From: Candidatus Altarchaeota archaeon
GTDB taxonomy: Archaea > Altiarchaeota > Altiarchaeia > IMC4 > QMZM01
NCBI GenBank assembly: GCA_015523055.1
Contig: WALD01000090.1
Location: forward strand, 1-6,920
Length of the DNA: 6,920 nucleotides
Reading direction: 5' to 3'
Part shown: positions 1-6,100 of the stretch, in pieces
How the letters are laid out: each line of letters opens with the position of its first letter
Numbering within the stretch: the stretch's first letter is position 1
Notes under the pieces: generated by a model
What the model was told of the DNA's origin: nothing
Database searches by the model: none
What the model saw: the letters and a program-made list of their open reading frames with translations, nothing else
Position numbers and translations under genes: made by a program

Positions 1-2
1 GG

Positions 3-218
3 TATGACCTCTCAGTTGATCCGCTGAATGTTCACTTTATTATCAAAGAGGCTATGGGGAAAAAACATCGCTCCGAGAAAAGGAAGATGTTGAGAGCAGC
101 ACAGAAGAACCTCAGCAGAGGCAGGAGGAAGCACATAAGCACAAAGAAGACGACAAGACCCAAAATCCGCACAATAAAGAAGGGAAGAACGGTGAATCTG
201 AAGGGACAGATTTATTAA
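3..218 (+). CDS. C-terminal fragment of an unrecognised, strongly basic protein
   Basis: The reading frame is open from the left edge of the window and stops at TAA 216-218, giving 71 visible residues; the start lies outside. The first part (YDLSVDPLNVHFIIKEAMG) looks like the end of a folded domain. It is followed by a Lys/Arg-rich tail: about 22 of the 71 residues are K or R, with runs such as RGRRKH and KKTTRPKIRTIKKGR. Such a tail suggests binding to RNA or DNA, but that is inference from charge only. I do not recognise the family. The gene converges on hisG, leaving 43 bases between the stop codons. It is read as real because the frame is open throughout and the two other + frames stop within the first 30 bases. 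Confidence 0.6.
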   Translation, partial: YDLSVDPLNVHFIIKEAMGKKHRSEKRKMLRAAQKNLSRGRRKHISTKKTTRPKIRTIKKGRTVNLKGQIY

Positions 219-261
219 ACCGACAGCCTTGGTTAAATCTGTTCCCCGGACATTGCCTGGA

Positions 262-1173
262 TTACTCCACCATCATCCTCGTGTCCGATACAACTATTGA
301 GGATGCGCCCTTTCTCTTGAGTTCAGGTAGTATGTATTTTAGCTCCTTCTCGTCAATGACGACAAAGACATCATAGCCTCCTCTCTCAAGGTTGTTTATT
401 GTCGGGTGAGCTACATACTTCTCCAGAATCCCGATTACGTTACCCAGATCCTTTGGATTCAGGACATTCATATAAACATTGACTTTCCCCTGGCCCCTCA
501 ATGCCCCATCAAACAGCTGAACAATCTCGTCAATCTTCTTTCTCTTTCCATTGTCCTTCAGGCTGTCGCTGTTGGCTATCAAGAATGAGGAGGTATCCAT
601 TATTGTATCTATGATCCTGCACCTATTCTCCCTGAGCGTTCTTCCGGTTTCTGTGGTTTCAATGATTAAGTCAGCCTCGGGCATCGGAGGGACAATCCAT
701 GCCTCCGTCTTGCCGGCAGGCTTTCTGATTATTGCATCTATCCCGTTTTTATTAAGATAGTCTCTGGCAATGTTTGGGTACTCCGTTGCTACGACAACCT
801 TCTTTTCCCCCATAGAATTCTTAAATTCCTGGATTGAATTCACACCCGGAAGAATTTCCTCAGAGATAGCTACGCAGAGCCTGGTTTTGCCAATCCTCAT
901 GTTCAGCAATTCCTGGATCTTTTTCCCATCCTCCGGGTATCTCAACCTGAATTCCCGGATTATATCAGATCCGGTGATTGCAAGGTCTCCCTTACCAAGA
1001 GAGAGGACAAAGGGGAAGTCCTGCGGCCTTATCCTCTTCATCACTATCTCCTTGTCATCTATCTCCGGATTATAGCCCCTCTCTGAGATAGTAACCTTGA
1101 AGCCTGCCCTCTTAAACACCCTCAATGCGAACTTCTCCAGATGCCCATCAGGAATATAGAATTTCACGACCAT
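262..1173 (-). CDS. hisG: ATP phosphoribosyltransferase, long form (HisG)
   Basis: HisG catalyses the first step of histidine biosynthesis, joining ATP and PRPP to give phosphoribosyl-ATP in the cytoplasm. The 303 residues fit the long form, which carries its own regulatory domain and does not need HisZ. The N-terminal IPDGHLEK (7-14) takes the place of the usual LPKGRL. DLAITGSDII (63-72) matches the family's DVGITGxD motif. ADLIIETTETGRTLREN (167-183) is the PRPP-binding segment. Residues about 229-303 form the ACT-like HisG_C domain, with VYMNV, HPTINNL and a closing GASSIVVSDTRMM; family members allow histidine feedback here. The start is supported by AGGAAGGAG at 1182-1190, 8 bases before ATG. 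The family's usual G-x-V-E stretch reads AGKTEAWIVPPMPEAD, so this copy is divergent. It stands alone with no other his gene in the window and runs divergently from gap. Family assignment is firm; retained activity is inferred. Confidence 0.88.
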   Translation of the reverse strand: MVVKFYIPDGHLEKFALRVFKRAGFKVTISERGYNPEIDDKEIVMKRIRPQDFPFVLSLGKGDLAITGSDIIREFRLRYPEDGKKIQELLNMRIGKTRLCVAISEEILPGVNSIQEFKNSMGEKKVVVATEYPNIARDYLNKNGIDAIIRKPAGKTEAWIVPPMPEADLIIETTETGRTLRENRCRIIDTIMDTSSFLIANSDSLKDNGKRKKIDEIVQLFDGALRGQGKVNVYMNVLNPKDLGNVIGILEKYVAHPTINNLERGGYDVFVVIDEKELKYILPELKRKGASSIVVSDTRMMVE

Positions 1174-1218
1174 TTTATTAACTCCTTCCTAATCATTAGC
1201 ATATTACTAGGTGATTCT
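1174..1218. promoter_or_regulatory. Divergent hisG / gap promoter region
   Basis: Only 45 bases separate the two start codons. For gap, AGGTGAT at 1209-1215 is a perfect match to the archaeal anti-Shine-Dalgarno sequence and decides the start at 1219. A TATA-like ATTTTATTAA at 1172-1181 would place transcription near 1203. For hisG, AGGAAGGAG (1182-1190 read on the minus strand) is the ribosome site. Its TATA element would have to lie around or inside the first gap codons, where AATTTTAACC is a weak candidate. The two promoters must therefore overlap, so occupancy of one could hinder the other. The Shine-Dalgarno sites are seen directly; the TATA calls are inference. Confidence 0.4.
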
Positions 1219-2214
1219 ATGGTTAAAATTGCTATTAACGGTTTTGGAAGGATTGGGAGGTGTGTATTCCGGGCAGGTTTTGATAGGGAGAATATAGAAT
1301 TTGTCGCTGTCAATGACCTGACCGATGCCCGGACCCTTGCAGCTCTCCTGAAACACGACTCCGTTCATGGGACATGGGATAGGGAGATCCAGGCAGGTAA
1401 GAATTCCATCATGGTTGATGGGAAGGAGCTAAAAGTGGTGTCTAATAGAGATCCAGCAGACCTTCCATGGAGGGACATGGGGATTGATGTAGTGATGGAG
1501 TGCACGGGGAGGTTCAGAGACCGGGAGAATGCCTCAAAGCACCTGACTGCCGGAGCCGGCAGGGTTATAATAAGCGCCCCGGCAAAGGATCCCGATTGGA
1601 CAGTAGTTATGGGAGTAAATCACAAGGACTATGATGCGGAGAAGCATAAGATTATATCTAATGCCTCCTGCACTACCAACTGTCTTGCCCCGGTAGCGAG
1701 GGTTCTTCTGGACAACTTTGGTATAAAAAAGGGCTTTATGACAACCATCCATGCATATACCTCGGATCAGATGCTTCTGGATTTGCCGCACAAAGACCTC
1801 AGAAGAGCAAGAGCTGCGGCAATGTCTATGATTCCAACAACAACGGGGGCAACATTTGCAACATCGCTCGTGATTCCCGAACTGAAGGATAAACTGGATG
1901 GTATGGCAATAAGAGTGCCTACCCCCAATGTATCTCTTATAGACCTTGTTGTCGAAACGGAAACGGACACCACAAAAGAGGAGGTGAATTCAGCCATGAT
2001 AAAGGCAAGCGAGAACGAAATGAGAGGAATTCTTTCGTATACAGAGGACCCCCTTGTTTCAGTGGACTTTAATGGAAATCCCTATTCAAGCATCGCCGAT
2101 CTGCTTTCCACGAATGTCACAGAGGGTAACCTGGTTAAGGTGGTATCCTGGTATGATAACGAAACAGGATACTCAACAAGGATGGTAGACCTTGCGGAAT
2201 ATATATCCCAATGA
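1219..2214 (+). CDS. gap: Glyceraldehyde-3-phosphate dehydrogenase, class I (NAD-dependent)
   Basis: This enzyme oxidises glyceraldehyde-3-phosphate to 1,3-bisphosphoglycerate with NAD in central carbon metabolism. It is a 331-residue protein of normal class I length. The Rossmann motif INGFGRIGR is at 6-14. The catalytic cysteine Cys151 lies in SNASCTTNCLAP (148-158) and the base His178 in TTIHAYTSDQ. The tetramer S-loop and substrate region contain LDLPHKDLRRARAAA (187-201) and MIPTTTGAT. Asp33-Leu34 and Leu189-Pro190 are the pattern of NAD-specific rather than NADP-specific forms. The C-terminal motif WYDNETGYS has Thr where most enzymes have Trp. The start at 1219 follows AGGTGAT closely and leaves the classic MVKIAINGFG N-terminus. 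An in-frame ATG at 1141 would add 26 residues overlapping hisG and is rejected. Class I is the bacterial and eukaryotic type; most archaea use the unrelated-looking class II, so gene transfer from bacteria is likely in its history. Confidence 0.95.
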   Translation: MVKIAINGFGRIGRCVFRAGFDRENIEFVAVNDLTDARTLAALLKHDSVHGTWDREIQAGKNSIMVDGKELKVVSNRDPADLPWRDMGIDVVMECTGRFRDRENASKHLTAGAGRVIISAPAKDPDWTVVMGVNHKDYDAEKHKIISNASCTTNCLAPVARVLLDNFGIKKGFMTTIHAYTSDQMLLDLPHKDLRRARAAAMSMIPTTTGATFATSLVIPELKDKLDGMAIRVPTPNVSLIDLVVETETDTTKEEVNSAMIKASENEMRGILSYTEDPLVSVDFNGNPYSSIADLLSTNVTEGNLVKVVSWYDNETGYSTRMVDLAEYISQ

Positions 2215-2291
2215 AATGATATATTAAGGCTGATATAAATATACTTAGGAATAATATAAAATAGAAATAATATAAAAAGGAGTAGATTAAA
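2215..2291 (+). promoter_or_regulatory. AT-rich promoter and leader of the cold-shock gene
   Basis: The 77 bases between gap and the cold-shock gene are almost all A/T. Several TATA-like elements are visible: ATATAAATATA around 2233-2243 and two within a direct repeat at 2250-2277. AGGAG at 2278-2282 is a clear ribosome site 9 bases before ATG 2292. With an archaeal TATA-to-start distance of about 26, the first element would give a leader of roughly 25-30 bases. No T-run or hairpin ending the gap transcript is evident, so read-through from gap into this gene is possible. Confidence 0.5.
2250..2277 (+). repeat. 12-bp direct repeat AATAATATAAAA (two copies)
   Basis: The sequence AATAATATAAAA occurs at 2250-2261 and again at 2266-2277, a period of 16 bases. 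Both copies contain a TATA-like core (ATATAAAA) and lie just before the ribosome site of the cold-shock gene. They could be tandem TATA elements, a binding site for a repressor, or an easily melted leader. In so A/T-rich a stretch chance similarity is also possible. Confidence 0.5.
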
Positions 2292-2555
2292 ATGGAAGGA
2301 ACAGTGAAGTTTTTTAATAGAGGAAGAGGATTCGGCTTTATTGCCGGGGATGATGGAAATGAGTATTTTGTGCATGCGACTGGTTTGAAAGAGGGTGTGA
2401 ATATAAAGGAAGGAGATAGGGTTTCCTTTAGTTCCACTGAGGGTGATAGGGGTCCCAAGGCAGAGAATGTAGGTCTTCTTGCAGGGGAATCATCACCATC
2501 TGAAGAAGCTGCTGGGGAGGAGGTTCCGGCAGAAGAGGTACCGAGGGAGGAATAG
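2292..2555 (+). CDS. Cold-shock-domain protein with acidic tail
   Basis: The 87-residue product has one CspA-type cold-shock domain (about residues 1-65), a five-stranded OB-fold that binds single-stranded RNA or DNA and acts as an RNA chaperone. MEGTVKFFN is the usual first strand. RNP1 appears as GRGFGFI (11-17) and RNP2 as YFVHAT (25-30), so the nucleic-acid face is intact. The remaining 22 residues form a tail with nine Glu, one Arg and an EEVP-type repeat (GEEVPAEEVPREE), absent from the usual 65-70 residue CspA. An acidic tail could lower affinity or compete with RNA, but this is inference. The start has a good AGGAG site. The gene ends only 3 bases from the convergent Nudix gene, so the two transcripts should overlap. 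The domain call is firm; cold induction is not shown by the sequence. Confidence 0.92.
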   Translation: MEGTVKFFNRGRGFGFIAGDDGNEYFVHATGLKEGVNIKEGDRVSFSSTEGDRGPKAENVGLLAGESSPSEEAAGEEVPAEEVPREE

Positions 2556-2558
2556 TTC

Positions 2559-2960
2559 TCAGACATCAAGGGCGTCGTTCACCATCTTACGGTGGTCGAA
2601 TGCCATCTTGGGTAAATTATTGAGTTTGAATTCTCTAGCTTCGGATGCATCATCGGCAGCGATTAATTCTCCACTGATCCTGTGGCAAAGAAAGGCAACA
2701 GTGACAGTGTGGCCCCTGGGGTCGCGCTCTGGATCAGAATATACTCCAACCAGCCTCTCAATCTCAATGTTTAGGCCGGTCTCCTCGTTAGCCTCACGAA
2801 TTGCTGCCTTTTCGACAGTTTCTTTGAACTCAACAAAGCCACCAGGGAGTGCCCATGTCCCAATGAAAGGGTATGCCTTCCGCTTTATCAGCACTATGGA
2901 ATCTCTCTTCCGGTTCAGAATTATCGCATCTACCGTAAGCCGTGGTATTCTCTCTTTCAT
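2559..2960 (-). CDS. Nudix hydrolase, ADP-ribose pyrophosphatase type
   Basis: The 133-residue protein has a complete Nudix box, G-x5-E-x7-REUxEExGU, at residues 41-63: Gly41, Glu47, Arg55-Glu56, Glu59-Glu60, Gly62. These glutamates bind the divalent metals for cleavage of nucleoside-diphosphate derivatives. Before it, RKAYPFIGTWALPGGF is the usual lead-in. After it, YSDPERDPRGHTVTVAF (74-90) and the late AFDHRKM (120-126) resemble archaeal ADP-ribose pyrophosphatases such as Methanocaldococcus jannaschii MJ1149. Likely products are AMP and ribose-5-phosphate from ADP-ribose, a cytoplasmic housekeeping or NAD-salvage role; the substrate is inferred from similarity. No ribosome site precedes ATG 2960, but TTTTATACTA on the minus strand (2981-2990) is centred about 26 bases upstream, which fits a leaderless mRNA. 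The gene is divergent from tRNA-Val and convergent with the cold-shock gene. Confidence 0.92.
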   Translation of the reverse strand: MKERIPRLTVDAIILNRKRDSIVLIKRKAYPFIGTWALPGGFVEFKETVEKAAIREANEETGLNIEIERLVGVYSDPERDPRGHTVTVAFLCHRISGELIAADDASEAREFKLNNLPKMAFDHRKMVNDALDV

Positions 2961-2997
2961 CTTTAATAATTTCTATCTAATAGTATAAAACCTGCCC
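2961..2997. promoter_or_regulatory. Divergent promoter of Nudix gene and tRNA-Val
   Basis: These 37 bases must hold both promoters. On the minus strand TTTTATACTA (2981-2990) has its centre about 26 bases from the Nudix ATG, predicting a transcript that begins at the start codon. On the plus strand TTTAATAAT (2962-2970) is centred about 32 bases before the mature tRNA 5' end, predicting a leader of about 6 bases for RNase P to remove. Each TATA element sits next to the other gene's start, so the two are interleaved. Base positions are seen; promoter function is inferred from the usual archaeal spacing. Confidence 0.5.
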
Positions 2998-3071
2998 GGG
3001 CCCGTAGTCTAGTTGGCTATGACGTCGCCTTTACGAGGCGAAGATCGCCGGTTCGAATCCGGCCGGGCCCA
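2998..3071 (+). tRNA. tRNA-Val (anticodon UAC)
   Basis: A full cloverleaf of 74 bases can be folded by hand. The acceptor stem GGGCCCG (2998-3004) pairs with CGGGCCC (3064-3070), with discriminator A at 3071. The anticodon stem TCGCC/GGCGA encloses the loop TTTACGA, giving anticodon TAC for the valine codon GUA. The T arm is GCCGG-TTCGAAT-CCGGC. The D arm has three pairs (GTC/GAC) plus a T-T opposition at 13-22, with GG conserved in the loop, and the 15-48 pair is G-C. The genome continues TCT after the discriminator, so CCA must be added after transcription, as is common in archaea. There is no intron. Confidence 0.96.
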
Positions 3072-3086
3072 TCTCGCAGTAACGCG

Positions 3087-3104
3087 GTTTTGAGGTTTTG
3101 CTTT
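3087..3104 (+). terminator. Possible T-rich terminator after tRNA-Val
   Basis: Two TTTT runs, at 3088-3091 and 3096-3099, follow the tRNA within 30 bases without a strong hairpin. Archaeal RNA polymerase often stops at short T-runs, so this is a plausible end for the tRNA transcript before it runs antisense into the convergent large gene. Confidence 0.4.
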
Positions 3105-6100
3105 ATGCGGAAGACCAGCTCATCCAATTATTTATCGCTTCTAAAAGGTCAAAGTCCCCTATCTTGCCATTGGACCACTGATTGATATAATCCAGAAGCT
3201 CAAAATCAGAAACTCTTCCGTCGCAGTTTGTATCTCCACTCAGACCACAGCCTGAATTCTGGAACGGAACCCCGCAGAGTGCTACATTATTGGTGTCTTC
3301 ATTACCTACCGCGTCCTCTGCCCGGACGCTGAAGTAGTATATCATTCCATTTGTCAGGTTTTGCACGGTATAGGGACACGTCGCGTTCTTAATCTTTATT
3401 CCGGTTTCCGCTACCGGCTTCGGCTCGTGGCCTTCATTTATTATCAATTGGTCCAAGGCTGCCACTGATACATAAGGGACATAACCTCTACCCAGGGACC
3501 TGTTGTAGGCTAAATCAATCTCAGTCTGGTTTTCAGTATAATCCAGCGTAAGCGCCAATTTTCCTTTGTCTGTCAGATTGTTCAGGATGGCTTCTTTCCA
3601 GCCGGTTAGCTCAGCCCCCACGGGACTGCCGGTATCAGAATAATATACCCCCCCAGCTACAATGCCGTCTATGTAATCGGTTAGATTCAAGGCGATATCA
3701 AGGCCGTTGTGTGGGAAGATTAAAAACTTCCCTGACCTGTGAGTGAGGGAGATATTCATGATGAATTCCATCATATTCTCTCTTGTGCAATTCTCATATC
3801 GGGGGTCAGATAGGTTTGATTCATGCCTCTGGTATCCTGTTTCGATGTTATCCAGGTAAGCCCCGGAGAAGCCCTTTGCCCTGATTTCATCAAGATAATC
3901 ATGGACTATTGACTGCCACTCCTGCAGGGAGTAGTCCACATAATACACCCCATCCACCTCTGCCTCGTCCAGCAGCCATTCAGGGTTACCGGTCTCCCAT
4001 GAGGAATTCCAGTAGCTCCGCCAGTTCTCGGCCCGGCCTATGTTTATGTAGGCAAGGACGAATTTCCCTGCACTCTTCAGTTCCTCTACCTGAGAGGAAT
4101 TCAGGTCGTCGGGATCAAGGACAACAAGGTCAAATTCCGTCTGCAGAATCCTGCTGATATTTACATTCTGACACTGACAGAGCCATTCCCTCGTTGTATC
4201 ATAATAAAGATTATACCTAACCGGTTGAGAGGCATCGGATGAGCTGTTCCATTCCGCCGTTACGTAACCGTCGCCGGGGGTTACTCTTTGAATTCCAATG
4301 GTTGAGTCCCATTCTGGCGGATCGCTGTCTGTAATGACAGAAATGTTTGCCTCATAAGGAATGAAATTGTGCATGGTGACGGTGAGATTTAGCGTCCTGT
4401 TGCTGTTCACAGAGACCTTGAATTCTACCCTGCCTGAGGAATTTGTATATCCATAACTGTAGATACCGGAACCCTGAATGCAAACTCTCGCGCCATCTAC
4501 AGGGCCGCCGGACGAGTCATTAACATCTACGACTATTGAATTCTCTCCGGGGTAAATTCCAATTGGATGCCCGACGGTAAAATTCTCCGGTGCCGATGTC
4601 CAGATTGGAATCTCCGGGTCGCCGAGGAGGGTATACTGGAGTAAATTCTTCTTTGAGGCGTCGCCACCGCCCCAGCTATCATCAAGGGGCCACTGGTTCA
4701 GGTAATACCACCCCTTCATCTCTGCTATTGCTTTTCCCGGCTGATAGCTGCCGTTCAGGAATTGTTCAACGAACCTGTAGAGCATGTCCTGATTAAATCC
4801 ATCACTGAGGTTCCATTTCTCTGAGTAATAACTGCTCCTTGAAGAGCCGATATATCCGATAGCCCATGTCTTCAAGACATGGTTGCCAAGAGAGTTTGTC
4901 TGGTCAAATGCCCCCGTCATGCAGGAATCTGCATAAACAAACGGTAGCATCCCGTCATTTAGAGGGCTGGTTTCCAGATCAACGAAGGCACTACAATCCG
5001 GGCATGGAAATGCCTCTGTATAGAATCCATGACCTACCCAGGTTATAATGGAGTTCCCATAGCCAATGTATTTCTCGAAAGCAGGATATGTTAGCTGGGC
5101 ATCTCTGGGATAAGTGCCTGAATAATATAGCCTATAATCCGAGAAATTCTCCGGCTCCAGTAGATTCGTCCTGAGCAGTTCCATCAGATACGCGTCATCG
5201 GTTACATCATCAGCCACGCCCCCCGCGAGGAGTGCTCTTGAGAACCATTCGCTACTGTTCATGGGTGGGGATTTTTCATACTCAATTATGGTGCTGACAA
5301 TATTCTTCATCTCTGATGCTGTCGAGACAGGAATCCTTCCGACATATATGTCCGGGATCCAGTCCTGAATCTCATCCCCGACATCGGGGTGCTCATTCTC
5401 TCCATAGTTTGGGTCCCAGTCGCTGTTCCAGTCTCCGTCAAGACAGCTATAGTAATAATCAGTTGGCACACTATCATTATCACCCAGATACCACAGTCTG
5501 CTCACCCTCAATGATGGGATCAGGTCATCACCCCCCGCAAGAAGGACCCATTCTGCCCCCTCAGTATGTTTGTCTGTGATGAAATCCCTGATCAGCTTTT
5601 GTGGAGGATTCTCGTAGGCATTTATATCCATTACGCTGAATCCAGAGGTATTCCACCCCCCGGTTGAATTCCCCTCTGCTGAGAAGAGAATTCCATGTTC
5701 TGTCTTTACTGAGATGTTGTCAAGCCACCACCCCCCAAAACTGACGTGAGTGTCGGTAACATAGTGAAACCTGAGATAGATATTTTTTCCAGTATAGTTG
5801 CTCAGATTTATAGAATCCCGGACCCAAGAACTGGTTCCGGTATAGGAATAGGCACCAGGCGTCCCGACATAAGCCTGCGGCTCCCTGTAGTCAGACATAT
5901 ATCTGCCTTTGAGCTGACTCCAGTTTTTCCCATCCAGCGAAACCTCCACATACCCAAAGTCCCAGCCCTCCTCTATGTTAAATTTAGTGGAGAATGTCAG
6001 GTTGGCAGTGGTTGAATTGCTCAGGTTCAGAGTCCTTTGCAGATAGTTGTCTCTGTCATATCCGGTGCCTGAATGGAAAACATAGTTCATGGTTCCGTTG

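Noticed and set aside
1141..1218. Upstream start for gap at ATG 1141
   Set aside because: The extra 26 residues are not part of the GAPDH family, overlap the hisG start on the other strand and lack a ribosome site, whereas ATG 1219 follows AGGTGAT.
262..2214. hisG and gap as a functional operon
   Set aside because: They are on opposite strands with separate ribosome sites and belong to different pathways; only the promoter region is shared.
2135..2569. 144-codon open frame on the minus strand over gap and the cold-shock gene
   Set aside because: Low-complexity Ser/Pro sequence antisense to the cold-shock gene, extending across its promoter; no family pattern.
2479..2988. 169-codon open frame on the plus strand over the Nudix gene
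   Set aside because: It is antisense to a gene with a complete Nudix box and also overlaps the end of the cold-shock gene; its sequence has no recognisable motifs.
2998..3105. tRNA-Val 3' end as an attachment site for a mobile element carrying the peptidase gene
   Set aside because: No second copy of the tRNA 3' sequence, integrase or transposase is visible in the window.
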